Positions 8,732 through 18,280 of a stretch of DNA of 64,000 bases are shown here, one piece after another. The position numbers and the translations under genes are program-made. Origin of the DNA: Pseudomonas grimontii (GTDB taxonomy: Bacteria > Pseudomonadota > Gammaproteobacteria > Pseudomonadales > Pseudomonadaceae); the NCBI RefSeq assembly GCF_007858185.1, contig NZ_VFES01000001.1, forward strand, positions 744,001 through 808,000, in the 5' to 3' direction. The stretch's first letter is position 1. Each line of letters opens with the position of its first letter. The notes under the pieces were generated by a model. The model was not told where the DNA came from. It searched no databases and saw nothing but the letters and a program-made list of their open reading frames with translations.

Positions 8732-9574
8732 ATGAACGATCAATTGCGCAACTCTTTCGCGTCAGCGGCGCCACCGATCGTTGCCTCGCCAGCCAAGCGT
8801 ATCCAGGCGTTTACCGGTGACCCGGACTTCATGACCTCCCTGGCCCGCGGCCTGGCCGTGGTGCAGGCGTTCCAGGAGCGCAAGCGCCACCTGACCATCG
8901 CCCAGATCAGCCACCGCACCGAGATCCCGCGCGCCGCCGTACGCCGCTGCCTGCATACCCTGATCAAACTCGGCTACGCCACCACCGATGGGCGCACCTA
9001 TTCATTGCTGCCCAAAGTCCTGACCCTGGGCCATGCCTACCTGTCATCCACGCCATTGGCGGTGTCGGCCCAGCCTTATCTGGACCGTATGAGCGAGCAG
9101 CTTCACGAAGCCTGCAACATGGCCACCCTCGAAGGCGACGACATCCTCTACATCGCCCGTTCGGCCACCACCCAGCGCCTGATTTCCGTGGATCTATCGG
9201 TGGGTGGGCGCCTGCCAGCCTACTGCACTTCGATGGGCCGCATCCTGCTCGCCGCATTGGATGACGCCTCGCTGCAGGACTACCTCGACCACGCCGACCT
9301 GCAAACCAAGACCAGCCGTACCCTGACCACCCCCGAAGCCTTGTTCGAATGCCTGCAACAAGTGCGACAGCAGGGCTGGTGCATTGTCGACCAGGAACTG
9401 GAACAGGGCCTGCGCTCCATCGCCGTGCCGGTGTATGACGCGTCGGGCCAGGTGTTGGCGGCGCTCAATGTCAGCACCCACGCTGGGCGGGTCAGCCGCA
9501 GCGAGCTGGAGCAGCGTTTCCTGCCGAGCATGCTCAGTGCCAGCCGTGAGTTGAGTGCGCAGCTGTTTGCCTAA
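8732..9574 (+). CDS. pcaR: IclR-family regulator PcaR of the beta-ketoadipate pathway
   Basis: PcaR activates pca genes in response to beta-ketoadipate. The 280-residue protein has an N-terminal winged helix (FMTSLARGLAVVQAFQERKRHLTIAQISHRTEIPRAAVRRCLHTL, about residues 34-78) and the IclR effector domain (CNMATLEGDDILYIARS, VGGRLPAYCTSMGRILLA, RSIAVPVYDASG). The FMTSLARGL motif is typical of the PcaR/PobR subgroup. The ATG at 8732 follows AGAAAGGA (8717-8724). PcaR boxes lie upstream at 8604-8637 and again before pcaI at 11192-11229. pcaK follows on the same strand. Confidence 0.94.
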   Translation: MNDQLRNSFASAAPPIVASPAKRIQAFTGDPDFMTSLARGLAVVQAFQERKRHLTIAQISHRTEIPRAAVRRCLHTLIKLGYATTDGRTYSLLPKVLTLGHAYLSSTPLAVSAQPYLDRMSEQLHEACNMATLEGDDILYIARSATTQRLISVDLSVGGRLPAYCTSMGRILLAALDDASLQDYLDHADLQTKTSRTLTTPEALFECLQQVRQQGWCIVDQELEQGLRSIAVPVYDASGQVLAALNVSTHAGRVSRSELEQRFLPSMLSASRELSAQLFA

Positions 9575-9719
9575 GGTGTTCGGTGACCGCACAGATCCCC
9601 GCTTGATGAATTGACGATGTTTCCCCCGGCTTATTACTGTGCGGCAGCGCTCTTGAGGGCGCCCCAATAATAATGACGGCCCCAGGCCGTTGGCCCGCCA
9701 TCGGTGTGGAATAAGAATA

Positions 9720-11060
9720 ATGAATCAGCCTTCTGTCGGTACCACCCTGGACGTGCAGTCCTTTATCAACACCCAGCCACTGTCCCGTTATCAATGGCGC
9801 GTGGTGATCCTGTGTTTCCTGATCGTCTTCCTCGATGGCCTCGATACCGCTGCCATGGGCTTTATCGCGCCCGCGCTGTCCCAGGACTGGGGCATCGACC
9901 GCGCCAGCCTTGGCCCGGTGATGAGTGCGGCGTTGATCGGCATGGTGTTCGGCGCGTTGGGTTCCGGGCCGCTGGCCGACCGCTTCGGCCGTAAAGTGGT
10001 GCTGGTGGGCGCAGTGCTGGTGTTTGGCGCGTTCAGCCTGGCTTCGGCCTACAGCAGTAATGTCGACCAACTGCTGGTGCTGCGCTTCCTCACCGGCCTG
10101 GGCCTGGGTGCGGGTATGCCCAATGCCACCACGCTGTTGTCTGAATACACCCCCGAACGTCACAAGTCGCTGCTGGTGACCAGCATGTTCTGTGGTTTCA
10201 ACCTGGGCATGGCCGGTGGCGGGTTTATCTCGGCCAAGCTGATCCCGGCGTTCGGCTGGCATAGCCTGCTGCTGATCGGCGGAATCCTGCCCTTGATCCT
10301 CGCAGTGGTTCTGCTGGTGTGGCTGCCGGAGTCGGCGCGTTACCTGGTGGTGCGCAACCGCGGTACCGACAAGGTGCGCAAAACCCTGTTGCCCATCGAA
10401 CCCTCTATCGTCGCCCAGGCCACCGCCTTCAGCGTGCCCGAACAAAAAACCGTCAAGGCGCGCAACGTGTTTGCGGTGATTTTCTCGGGCACCTACAGCG
10501 CCGGCACCTTGCTGCTGTGGCTGACGTACTTCATGGGCCTGGTGATCGTGTACCTGCTGACCAGCTGGTTGCCGACCCTGATGCGCGACAGCGGCGCCAG
10601 CATGGAGCAGGCCGCCTTCATCGGGGCGCTGTTCCAGTTTGGTGGCGTATTGAGCGCGGTCGGCGTGGGATGGGCGATGGACCGGTTCAATCCGCACAAG
10701 GTCATCGGCACCTTCTACCTGCTGGCCGGGGTGTTTGCCTACGCGGTAGGGCAGAGCCTGGGCAATATCACCCTATTGGCCACCCTGGTGCTGGTCGCCG
10801 GGATGTGCGTCAACGGTGCGCAATCGGCGATGCCGTCCCTGGCCGCACGCTTCTACCCGACCCAAGGCCGCGCCACCGGCGTGTCGTGGATGCTCGGCAT
10901 CGGTCGTTTCGGCGCGATCCTTGGCGCGTGGATGGGCGCCACCTTGCTGGGCCTGGGCTGGAACTTCGAGCAGGTGCTCACCGCCCTGGTGATTCCGGCC
11001 GCATTGGCCACGGCAGCCGTTGTCATCAAAGGCATGGTCAGCCATGCGGATGCCACCTGA
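9720..11060 (+). CDS. pcaK: 4-hydroxybenzoate/protocatechuate MFS transporter PcaK
   Basis: This 446-residue, 12-helix major facilitator of the aromatic acid:H+ symporter family imports 4-hydroxybenzoate and protocatechuate and mediates chemotaxis to them in P. putida. The helix-1 motif DGLDTAAMGFIAPALS (about residues 40-55) contains the family's conserved Asp pair. The loop-2 motif GPLADRFGRKVVL and WLPESARYLVV before the central loop are also clear. It is 145 bases downstream of pcaR. The ATG at 9720 is preceded by a weak ribosome binding site (GTGGAATAAGA). Confidence 0.93.
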   Translation: MNQPSVGTTLDVQSFINTQPLSRYQWRVVILCFLIVFLDGLDTAAMGFIAPALSQDWGIDRASLGPVMSAALIGMVFGALGSGPLADRFGRKVVLVGAVLVFGAFSLASAYSSNVDQLLVLRFLTGLGLGAGMPNATTLLSEYTPERHKSLLVTSMFCGFNLGMAGGGFISAKLIPAFGWHSLLLIGGILPLILAVVLLVWLPESARYLVVRNRGTDKVRKTLLPIEPSIVAQATAFSVPEQKTVKARNVFAVIFSGTYSAGTLLLWLTYFMGLVIVYLLTSWLPTLMRDSGASMEQAAFIGALFQFGGVLSAVGVGWAMDRFNPHKVIGTFYLLAGVFAYAVGQSLGNITLLATLVLVAGMCVNGAQSAMPSLAARFYPTQGRATGVSWMLGIGRFGAILGAWMGATLLGLGWNFEQVLTALVIPAALATAAVVIKGMVSHADAT

Positions 11061-11076
11061 GCTTGGCAGGGTTTAA

Positions 11077-11169
11077 ATGTGGGAGGGGGCCTGCCCCCGA
11101 TTGCGTTGGATCAGCCGGTAAATTTGTTAACTGACACCCAGCTAGCGGGGGCAAGCCCCTTCCCACATA
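11077..11169. repeat. REPIN (inverted REP pair), copy 1
   Basis: The left arm ATGTGGGAGGGGGCCTGCC and the inverted right arm GGGGGCAAGCCCCTTCCCAC enclose a variable spacer. It is the same element as at 32247, 35690 and 45404. The arms match the abundant REP sequence of P. fluorescens SBW25 (from memory). This copy lies between pcaK and pcaI and may end or stabilise the pcaK transcript. Confidence 0.9.
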
Positions 11170-11191
11170 GAAGATTAGCTAGACAACAATC

Positions 11192-11229
11192 TGTTCGATA
11201 ATCGAACGCTGAGTCGATTATCGGATTGT
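11192..11229. promoter_or_regulatory. inverted pair of PcaR boxes upstream of pcaI
   Basis: TGTTCGATAATCGAAC (11192-11207) and an inverted copy, GAGTCGATTATCGGATTGT (11211-11229), share the core CGATAATCG with the sites before pcaR. They end about 83 bases before the pcaI ATG, a position suited to an activator of the pcaIJFHG unit. Confidence 0.78.
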
Positions 11230-11311
11230 TTGGCCCATTTCCCCGGCTTAATCTTCAAGCACTTCGGCGCCACCTCTGCGCCTTTTCGATCCACACCGGG
11301 AGCCCAACCCC

Positions 11312-12169
11312 ATGGCTGAAATTCTTGCGCTGCGTGACGCGGTGAAGCAATTCGTGAACGACGGCGACACTGTCGCACTGGAAGGCTTCACCCATCTGAT
11401 CCCGACGGCAGCGGGTCATGAAATCATTCGTCAGGGCAAGAAAGACCTGACGCTGGTGCGTATGACGCCTGACCTGATCTACGACCAGTTGATTGGCGCC
11501 GGGTGTGCTCGCAAGCTGATTTTCTCCTGGGGCGGCAACCCCGGCGTAGGCTCCCTGCATCGCCTGCGTGACGCGGTCGAGAAGCAATGGCCGCAACCGT
11601 TGGAAATCGAAGAACACAGCCACGCCGACCTGGCCAATGCCTACGTCGCCGGCGCATCGGGCCTGCCATTCGCGGTGCTGCGCGCCTACGCGGGTTCCGA
11701 CTTGCCCAAGGTCAACCCGCTGATCAAGACCGTGACGTGCCCGTTCACCGGTGAAGTGCTGGCAGCGGTGCCGTCGGTGCGTCCGGACGTCACCGTGATC
11801 CACGCGCAAAAGGCTGATCGCAAGGGCAACGTGCTGCTCTGGGGCATCCTTGGCGTGCAGAAGGAGGCGGCCCTGGCGGCCAAGCGCTGCATCGTCACCG
11901 TGGAAGAAATCGTCGATGACCTGAACGCGCCGATGAACAGCTGCGTGCTGCCGACCTGGGCCCTGACCGCAGTGTGCCATGTACCCGGTGGTGCACATCC
12001 GTCCTACGCTCACGGCTACAACGAGCGTGATAACCGCTTCTACCAGGCGTGGGACCCAATCGCCCGCGACCGTGGGACCTTTACCGCCTGGATTGACGAA
12101 TACATCCACGGCACTGCCGATTTCAGTGAATTCCAGGCCAAGCTGACCACACAGCAGGAGGCCAAGTAA
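11312..12169 (+). CDS. pcaI: 3-oxoadipate CoA-transferase subunit A PcaI
   Basis: PcaI is the alpha subunit of succinyl-CoA:3-oxoadipate CoA-transferase, which activates beta-ketoadipate. The 285 residues show the family I CoA-transferase glycine-rich segment (SWGGNPGVGSLHRL) and the tail PSYAHGYNERDNRFYQAWD typical of the longer PcaI/CatI type rather than the shorter P. putida ScoA-like form. The start follows CGGGAG. Its stop TAA overlaps the ATG of pcaJ by one base, so the two subunits are coupled. Confidence 0.94.
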   Translation: MAEILALRDAVKQFVNDGDTVALEGFTHLIPTAAGHEIIRQGKKDLTLVRMTPDLIYDQLIGAGCARKLIFSWGGNPGVGSLHRLRDAVEKQWPQPLEIEEHSHADLANAYVAGASGLPFAVLRAYAGSDLPKVNPLIKTVTCPFTGEVLAAVPSVRPDVTVIHAQKADRKGNVLLWGILGVQKEAALAAKRCIVTVEEIVDDLNAPMNSCVLPTWALTAVCHVPGGAHPSYAHGYNERDNRFYQAWDPIARDRGTFTAWIDEYIHGTADFSEFQAKLTTQQEAK

Positions 12170-12948
12170 TGGCTTACTCGACCAATGAAATGATGACCGT
12201 CGCCGCCGCGCGCCGCCTCAAGAACGGCTCCGTCTGCTTTGTGGGCATCGGCCTGCCGTCCAAGGCCGCCAATCTGGCACGCCTGACCTCGTCGCCGGAT
12301 GTGGTGCTGATCTACGAGTCCGGCCCGATTGGCGCCAAGCCCAACGTATTGCCTCTGTCGATCGGTGATGGCGAACTGGCGGAAACCGCCGACACCGTGG
12401 TGCCGACTGGCGAGATCTTTCGCTACTGGCTGCAGGGCGGGCGTATCGACGTGGGCTTCCTCGGTGCCGCGCAAGTCGACCGCTTCGGCAACATCAACAC
12501 CACCGTGGTCGGTGACTATCACCACCCCAAGGTGCGCCTGCCGGGTGCTGGTGGCGCGCCGGAAATCGCCGGCTCGGCCAAGAGCGTGCTGATTATCCTC
12601 AAGCAGTCGTCCCGTTCGTTTGTCGACAAACTGGACTTCATCACCTCGGTCGGCCACGGCGAAGGCGGCGATTCGCGCAAACGCCTGGGGCTGCCGGGTG
12701 CCGGTCCTGTCGGCATTATTACCGACCTGTGCATCATGGAGCCGGAAGAGGGCACCCATGAATTCGTGGTCACCGCCCTCCATCCGGGCGTGACCCGCGA
12801 GCAAGTCGTAGCGGCCACCGGTTGGGCGATTCGATTTGCCGAGCAGGTCAGCACCACCGCCGAGCCGAGCGAAGTCGAGTTGACTGCCCTGCGTGACCTC
12901 GAAGCACGCACAGCCGCCGCCCATGGCCAAGCACCGGGAGAAGCCTGA
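12169..12948 (+). CDS. pcaJ: 3-oxoadipate CoA-transferase subunit B PcaJ
   Basis: This is the beta subunit of the transferase, 259 residues. LIYESGPIG places the catalytic Glu, which forms the glutamyl-CoA thioester, at about residue 50. GIGLPSKAANLA and VGDYHHPKVRLPGAGGAPEI are further family blocks. It overlaps pcaI by one base and pcaF by one base (TGATG), with AGGAGG at 12156-12161 serving its start inside pcaI. Confidence 0.95.
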   Translation: MAYSTNEMMTVAAARRLKNGSVCFVGIGLPSKAANLARLTSSPDVVLIYESGPIGAKPNVLPLSIGDGELAETADTVVPTGEIFRYWLQGGRIDVGFLGAAQVDRFGNINTTVVGDYHHPKVRLPGAGGAPEIAGSAKSVLIILKQSSRSFVDKLDFITSVGHGEGGDSRKRLGLPGAGPVGIITDLCIMEPEEGTHEFVVTALHPGVTREQVVAATGWAIRFAEQVSTTAEPSEVELTALRDLEARTAAAHGQAPGEA

Positions 12949-14147
12949 TGCGCGAAGTATTTATCTGCGATGCCATTCGTACCCCCATCGGCCGTTTCGG
13001 CGGTGGCCTGTCCACCGTGCGCGCCGATGACCTGGCGGCCTTGCCGATCAAGGCACTGATCGAGCGCAACCCTTCGGTTGACTGGTCGGCCGTTGATGAG
13101 GTGTTCCTCGGCTGCGCCAACCAGGCCGGTGAAGACAACCGCAACGTCGCCCGCATGGCGCTGTTGCTGGCCGGCCTGCCGGAGAGCATTCCGGGGGTGA
13201 CCCTCAACCGTTTGTGCGCCTCGGGCATGGATGCGATCGGCACCGCTTTTCGCGCCATCGCCAGCGGCGAAATGGAGCTGGCGATTGCTGGTGGCGTCGA
13301 GTCGATGTCCCGTGCGCCGTTCGTGATGGGCAAGGCTGATGCGGCGTTTTCGCGCAACATGAAGCTGGAAGACACCACCATCGGCTGGCGTTTTATCAAC
13401 CCGTTGATGAAGGCCCAGTACGGCGTGGATGCCATGCCGCAGACCGCCGATAACGTCGCCGACGACTACCAGGTTTCACGCGCTGACCAGGACGCCTTTG
13501 CCCTGCGCAGCCAGCAACGTACCGCCGCCGCCCAGGCTGCCGGGTTCTTCGCCGAAGAAATCGTACCGGTGCGGGTCGTCCATAAAAAAGGCGAAACCGT
13601 GGTGGAGCACGATGAGCACCCCAGGGACACCCATCTGGAAGCCCTGGCCAAACTCAAACCGGTCAACGGCCCGGACAACACCGTCACCGCCGGCAATTCC
13701 TCGGGTGTGAATGACGGCGCGGCCGCGCTGATTCTGGCGTCTGCCGAAGCAGTGAAAAAACACGGCCTGACTGCCCGCGCCCGCGTATTGGGCATGGCCA
13801 GTGCCGCTGTCGCGCCACGGGTGATGGGCATGGGCCCGGTGCCGGCGGTGCGCAAGCTGGTGGAGCGCCTGGGCCTGGCCGTCACTGACTTCGATGTGAT
13901 CGAACTCAACGAAGCCTTCGCCAGCCAGGGCCTGGCGGTGCTGCGTGAACTGGGCATCGCCGACGACGCACCCCAGGTCAACCCGAACGGTGGCGCCATT
14001 GCACTTGGCCACCCCTTGGGCATGAGCGGTGCACGGCTGGTACTGACGGCCCTGCATCAGTTGGAAAAAACCGGCGGCCGTAAAGGCCTGGCGACCATGT
14101 GCGTGGGCGTCGGCCAAGGCCTGGCCCTGGCGATTGAACGCATCTAA
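12948..14147 (+). CDS. pcaF: 3-oxoadipyl-CoA thiolase PcaF
   Basis: PcaF cleaves 3-oxoadipyl-CoA to succinyl-CoA and acetyl-CoA, the last step of the pathway. The 399-residue thiolase has the nucleophilic Cys90 in LNRLCASG, NPNGGAIALGHPLGMSG with the catalytic His near 355, and a second Cys in CVGVGQG near 385. Length and order match thiolase II enzymes. It is coupled to pcaJ and lies 17 bases before pcaH. Confidence 0.95.
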   Translation: MREVFICDAIRTPIGRFGGGLSTVRADDLAALPIKALIERNPSVDWSAVDEVFLGCANQAGEDNRNVARMALLLAGLPESIPGVTLNRLCASGMDAIGTAFRAIASGEMELAIAGGVESMSRAPFVMGKADAAFSRNMKLEDTTIGWRFINPLMKAQYGVDAMPQTADNVADDYQVSRADQDAFALRSQQRTAAAQAAGFFAEEIVPVRVVHKKGETVVEHDEHPRDTHLEALAKLKPVNGPDNTVTAGNSSGVNDGAAALILASAEAVKKHGLTARARVLGMASAAVAPRVMGMGPVPAVRKLVERLGLAVTDFDVIELNEAFASQGLAVLRELGIADDAPQVNPNGGAIALGHPLGMSGARLVLTALHQLEKTGGRKGLATMCVGVGQGLALAIERI

Positions 14148-14164
14148 TAAGAGAGGACTGCTCC

Positions 14165-14869
14165 ATGAGTGACAAGCCCGGTTACCGGCGCCCGCAAGCG
14201 GGCACTCAGCCTGATTACCTGCACCCGGCCTACCAGTCGACGAACCTGCGTTCGCCGTCCCAGCCATTGGTGTTCCTGCCCCATTCGTTGTCGGAAATCA
14301 CCGGCCCGACCATCGGCGCCGAACGCGTCAGCGAGAAGGACAACGACCTCACCGCCCAACACGACGGCGAGCCCCTGGGCGAACGCATCATCATTCACGG
14401 CCGCGTGCTGGATGAAAACGGCCTGCCGGTGCCGGGTATCCTCGTGGAGATCTGGCAGGCCAACGCCGCCGGTCGCTACAACCACAAGCGTGACCTGCAC
14501 GATGCGCCGCTGGATCCGAACTTCACCGGCACCGGGCGCACCGTCACCGACGCCGATGGCTGGTACCAGTTCCAGACCATCAAGCCCGGCGCCTACCCGT
14601 GGGGCAACCACCACAACGCGTGGCGTCCGGCGCATATCCACTTTTCGCTGTTCGGCCCGAGCGTACTGACGCGCCTGGTGACGCAGATGTATTTCCCCGG
14701 CGACCCGCTGCTGGAATATGACCCGATCTACAACTGCGTACCGGATACCAGCGCCAAGGAACGCCTGATCGCCCGTTTCGATCTGGAAAAGACCATTCCT
14801 TCCTATGCCCTCGGCTACCGCTGGGACATCGTCCTGCGCGGCCGCGACGCCACGCCGATGGAGAAATGA
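14165..14869 (+). CDS. pcaH: protocatechuate 3,4-dioxygenase beta subunit PcaH
   Basis: This Fe(III) intradiol dioxygenase subunit opens protocatechuate to 3-carboxy-cis,cis-muconate. The four iron ligands are all present: Tyr105 (GRYNH), Tyr144 (GAYPW), His157 and His159 (WRPAHIHF). The 234-residue length is normal for the beta chain. AGAGAGGA precedes the ATG at 14165. The stop is one base before the pcaG ATG. Confidence 0.96.
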   Translation: MSDKPGYRRPQAGTQPDYLHPAYQSTNLRSPSQPLVFLPHSLSEITGPTIGAERVSEKDNDLTAQHDGEPLGERIIIHGRVLDENGLPVPGILVEIWQANAAGRYNHKRDLHDAPLDPNFTGTGRTVTDADGWYQFQTIKPGAYPWGNHHNAWRPAHIHFSLFGPSVLTRLVTQMYFPGDPLLEYDPIYNCVPDTSAKERLIARFDLEKTIPSYALGYRWDIVLRGRDATPMEK

Positions 14870-14870
14870 G

Positions 14871-15437
14871 ATGACACTCAACGCGACCACGTCCCACACC
14901 GTCGGGCCGTACTACCACATCGGCCTGACCTGGCTGAACCGCGAAGACTTGACCGTCGCCGCCACCCTCGGCGAGCGCGTGGCGATCAGCGGGCAAGTGG
15001 TGGACGGCAACGGTGATGTTGTCAACGACGCCATGCTCGAAGTCTGGCAGGCCAACGCCGCCGGCAAGTACGACCACCCTGAAGATGAGCAGGACAAGGC
15101 GCTGGACCCGAACTTCGAAGGCTTTGGCCGGGTGCCAGTGGATGCCGAAGGGCGCTTCCGCTTTACCACCATCAAGCCGGGCAGCGTGCCAGGCCTGCAA
15201 GGTACGACCCAGGCGCCGCACCTGGTGGTGCTGGTGTTTGCCCGTGGCTTGGTGAAGCACCTGCTCACGCGGATTTATTTCGATGGCGAGGCGTTGAATG
15301 GGGATGACCCGTTGCTGGCGTGTGTGCCTGCCGAGCGGCGCGGCACTTTGATTGCCAAGCCGGATGCGGCTGGGGTGCATCAGTGGAATGTGATTTTGCA
15401 GGGGACAGATAAGGAAACGGTGTTCTTCGATTATTGA
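14871..15437 (+). CDS. pcaG: protocatechuate 3,4-dioxygenase alpha subunit PcaG
   Basis: This is the 188-residue non-catalytic partner of PcaH in the (alpha-beta-Fe) oligomer. It keeps the intradiol fold (ISGQVVDGNGDVVNDAMLEVWQANAAGKYDHP) but has APHLVVLVFARG where PcaH has the His-x-His ligands, as expected of alpha chains. The ATG at 14871 is taken because it follows the pcaH stop directly and begins MTLNATTSHTVGPYYHIGL, the conserved N-terminus; reading further upstream would run into pcaH. A repeat at 15445 separates it from pcaT. Confidence 0.95.
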   Translation: MTLNATTSHTVGPYYHIGLTWLNREDLTVAATLGERVAISGQVVDGNGDVVNDAMLEVWQANAAGKYDHPEDEQDKALDPNFEGFGRVPVDAEGRFRFTTIKPGSVPGLQGTTQAPHLVVLVFARGLVKHLLTRIYFDGEALNGDDPLLACVPAERRGTLIAKPDAAGVHQWNVILQGTDKETVFFDY

Positions 15438-15444
15438 TCGGTAG

Positions 15445-15540
15445 CAGCGGCAAGTTTCAAGCTGCAAGCTGCAAGCTACAAGGAAGAGCAGTGACCGCGT
15501 CGGTTTTTCTCTTGCAGCTTATAGCTTGCTGCTTGCAACT
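15445..15540. repeat. GCAAGCTGCAAGCT-type inverted repeat, copy 1
   Basis: The left arm (CAGCGGCAAGTTTCAAGCTG, then GCAAGCTGCAAGCTACAAG) is mirrored on the right by CTTGCAGCTTATAGCTTGCTG and GCTTGCAACT. The same element recurs at 40766 and 60417. It is distinct from the GTGGGAGGGGGCTTG family and lies after pcaG. Confidence 0.82.
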
Positions 15541-15599
15541 ACCTCCGGTTGTTGCAAAGTATGTCTAGGCTATAACCGTTCCCACTGAGTGAAAAAACC

Positions 15600-16895
15600 A
15601 TGACAACAACCACCAGTCACTACACCGGAGAAGAACGCAGCAAACGGATCTTTGCGATTGTCGGTGCCTCCTCCGGCAACCTGGTCGAATGGTTCGACTT
15701 CTACGTCTATGCCTTCTGCGCCATTTACTTCGCTCCGGCGTTTTTCCCCTCGGACGACCCCACGGTCCAACTGCTCAACACTGCGGGCGTGTTCGCCGCC
15801 GGTTTCCTGATGCGCCCCATCGGTGGCTGGCTGTTCGGCCGGGTAGCCGACAAGCACGGGCGCAAGAACTCAATGATGATCTCGGTGCTGATGATGTGCG
15901 CCGGCTCCCTGGTCATCGCCTTTTTGCCCACCTACAAAGACATCGGCGCCTGGGCCCCGGCCTTGCTGCTGGTGGCGCGGCTGTTCCAGGGCCTGTCGGT
16001 GGGGGGCGAATACGGCACCACCGCGACCTACATGAGTGAAGTCGCGCTCAAGGGCCAGCGTGGGTTTTTCGCCTCGTTCCAATACGTGACCCTGATCGGC
16101 GGCCAGCTGTTGGCCGTGCTGGTGGTGGTGATCCTGCAACAGATCCTCACCGAAGAAGAATTGCGCGCCTGGGGCTGGCGGATTCCGTTCGTGATCGGTG
16201 CGATTGCAGCGGTGATTTCCCTGCTGCTGCGCCGCACCCTCAAGGAAACCACCAGCAAGGAAATACGTGAAGACAAGGACGCCGGCAGCATCGTCGCGCT
16301 GTTTCGCGACCACGGCAAAGCGTTCGTTACGGTGCTCGGCTACACCGCCGGTGGCTCGCTGATTTTCTACACCTTCACCACTTACATGCAAAAGTACCTG
16401 GTGAACACTGTGGGCATGCACGCCAAGACGTCGAGCTACATCATGACCGGCGCGCTGTTCCTCTACATGTGCATGCAGCCGCTCTTCGGTATGTTGGCGG
16501 ACAAGATCGGCCGACGTAATTCGATGCTCTGGTTCGCAGGCCTCGGCACCCTGTTCACGGTACCGATCCTGTTGACCTTGAAAACCGTCACCAGCCCGTT
16601 CCTGGCGTTTGTGCTGATCACCCTGGCCCTGGCGATTGTCAGCTTCTACACCTCCATCAGCGGCCTGGTCAAAGCGGAGATGTTCCCACCCCAGGTGCGT
16701 GCTTTGGGCGTGGGGCTGGCGTATGCGGTGGCTAACGCGGTGTTTGGTGGTTCGGCGGAAGTCGTCGCGCTGAGCCTGAAATCCATCGGCATGGAAAACA
16801 CCTTCTATTGGTACGTCACCGCGATGATGGCGGTGGCTTTCCTGTTCAGCTTGCGCCTGCCGAAACAGGCGGCGTACCTGCATCACGATTTGTAA
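15600..16895 (+). CDS. pcaT: MHS-family MFS transporter, PcaT type
   Basis: This 431-residue metabolite:H+ symporter has the MHS N-terminal signature [26 protein letters not shown] (about residues 25-50), the loop motif [18 protein letters not shown] and the [23 protein letters not shown] segment. Homologues include alpha-ketoglutarate permeases. The place between pcaF and pcaB matches pcaT of P. putida, assigned to uptake of beta-ketoadipate. It starts a second sub-operon (pcaTBDC) after the repeat at 15445, so it probably has its own promoter at 15541-15599. Confidence 0.85.
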   Translation: MTTTTSHYTGEERSKRIFAIVGASSGNLVEWFDFYVYAFCAIYFAPAFFPSDDPTVQLLNTAGVFAAGFLMRPIGGWLFGRVADKHGRKNSMMISVLMMCAGSLVIAFLPTYKDIGAWAPALLLVARLFQGLSVGGEYGTTATYMSEVALKGQRGFFASFQYVTLIGGQLLAVLVVVILQQILTEEELRAWGWRIPFVIGAIAAVISLLLRRTLKETTSKEIREDKDAGSIVALFRDHGKAFVTVLGYTAGGSLIFYTFTTYMQKYLVNTVGMHAKTSSYIMTGALFLYMCMQPLFGMLADKIGRRNSMLWFAGLGTLFTVPILLTLKTVTSPFLAFVLITLALAIVSFYTSISGLVKAEMFPPQVRALGVGLAYAVANAVFGGSAEVVALSLKSIGMENTFYWYVTAMMAVAFLFSLRLPKQAAYLHHDL

Positions 16896-16905
16896 GGGAT
16901 GAGTT

Positions 16906-18270
16906 ATGACACTGCGCACGAGCAATCAACTGTTCGACGCTTACTTCACCGCTGACAGCATGGCCGAGGTGTTCTGCGACCAGGGACGTTTGCAGGGCAT
17001 GCTCGATTTCGAAGCTGCACTCGCTCGGGCGCAGGCCCAGGTCGGGGTGATCCCGCAGGCCGCCGTGGCGCCGATTGCCCAGGCGTGCCTGGCGTCGCTG
17101 TACGACGTGGATGCCCTCGGCGTGGCAATTGCCACAGCGGGGAATTCGGCGATTCCGCTGGTGAAAGCCCTGGGCAAGTTGATTGCCAGTGAGGATGCGG
17201 GTGCCGAGCGCTATGTGCACTTGGGCGCGACCAGCCAGGACGTGATGGACACCGGGCTGGTGCTGCAATTGCGGCGGGCGCTGGGGTTGATCGAAACAGA
17301 CCTGGCGCGTCTGGGCGACGTGCTCGCCGCCCAGGCCCAGCGTTATGCGACGACACCGTTGGCCGGGCGTACCTGGTTGCAGCACGCGACGCCGGTCACC
17401 CTGGGGATGAAGATTGCCGGTTGGCTGGGCGCGGTGACGCGCAGTCGCCAGCGCCTGGAAGCACTGAAACCGCGTTTGCTGGTACTGCAATTCGGCGGCG
17501 CGTCGGGGACGTTGGCGGCACTCGGCGAACACGCCATGCCGGTGGCCGAAGCGCTGGCGGCGGAGTTGCAACTGAGCGTGCCCGAACAACCCTGGCACAC
17601 CCAGCGGGATCGACTGGTGGAGTTTGCCGCCGTCCTCGGCCTGATCGCCGGCAGCCTCGGCAAGCTGGGCCGCGATATCAGCCTGCTGATGCAAACCGAA
17701 GCGGCCGAAGTCTTCGAGCCGTCGGCGCCCGGCAAAGGCGGTTCGTCGACCATGCCCCACAAACGCAACCCGGTGGGCGCCGCTGTGCTGATCAGCACCG
17801 CCACGCGCGTGCCCGGCCTGGTGGCGACGATGTTCAGCGCCATGCCCCAGGAACACGAACGCAGCCTGGGCCTGTGGCACGCCGAATGGGAAACCTTGCC
17901 GGAGATTTGCCGCCTGGTTTCCGGGGCCTTGAAACAAGCGCTGCTGGTGAGCGAAGGGTTGGAGGTCGACCCCGAGCGCATGGCGCATAACCTCGACCTG
18001 ACCCAGGGCCTGGTGCTGGCCGAGGCCGTCAGCATTGTGCTGGCTCAACGCCTGGGCCGGGAAACCGCGCACCACCTGCTGGAGCAATGCTGCAAGCGCG
18101 CCGTTGCCGAGGGGCGCCACCTGCGCGCGGTGCTGGCGGACGAACCGCAGGTCACCGCCGAGCTGTCCGCCACGGAGTTGGACCGCCTGCTCGACCCGGC
18201 CCACTACCTGGGCCAGGCGACCACCTGGGTCACTCGCGCTGTCACCGAACACTTTGCATTGACCGCCTAA
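16906..18270 (+). CDS. pcaB: 3-carboxy-cis,cis-muconate cycloisomerase PcaB
   Basis: PcaB lactonises 3-carboxymuconate to gamma-carboxymuconolactone. The 454-residue protein belongs to the fumarase/aspartase superfamily: HLGATSQDVMDTGLVLQ near 105, and the signature GGSSTMPHKRNP at 278-289 containing the flexible catalytic Ser loop. AAGGGATG precedes the start, 10 bases after pcaT. Ten bases separate it from pcaD. Confidence 0.95.
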   Translation: MTLRTSNQLFDAYFTADSMAEVFCDQGRLQGMLDFEAALARAQAQVGVIPQAAVAPIAQACLASLYDVDALGVAIATAGNSAIPLVKALGKLIASEDAGAERYVHLGATSQDVMDTGLVLQLRRALGLIETDLARLGDVLAAQAQRYATTPLAGRTWLQHATPVTLGMKIAGWLGAVTRSRQRLEALKPRLLVLQFGGASGTLAALGEHAMPVAEALAAELQLSVPEQPWHTQRDRLVEFAAVLGLIAGSLGKLGRDISLLMQTEAAEVFEPSAPGKGGSSTMPHKRNPVGAAVLISTATRVPGLVATMFSAMPQEHERSLGLWHAEWETLPEICRLVSGALKQALLVSEGLEVDPERMAHNLDLTQGLVLAEAVSIVLAQRLGRETAHHLLEQCCKRAVAEGRHLRAVLADEPQVTAELSATELDRLLDPAHYLGQATTWVTRAVTEHFALTA

Positions 18271-18280
18271 GGAGAACGCT

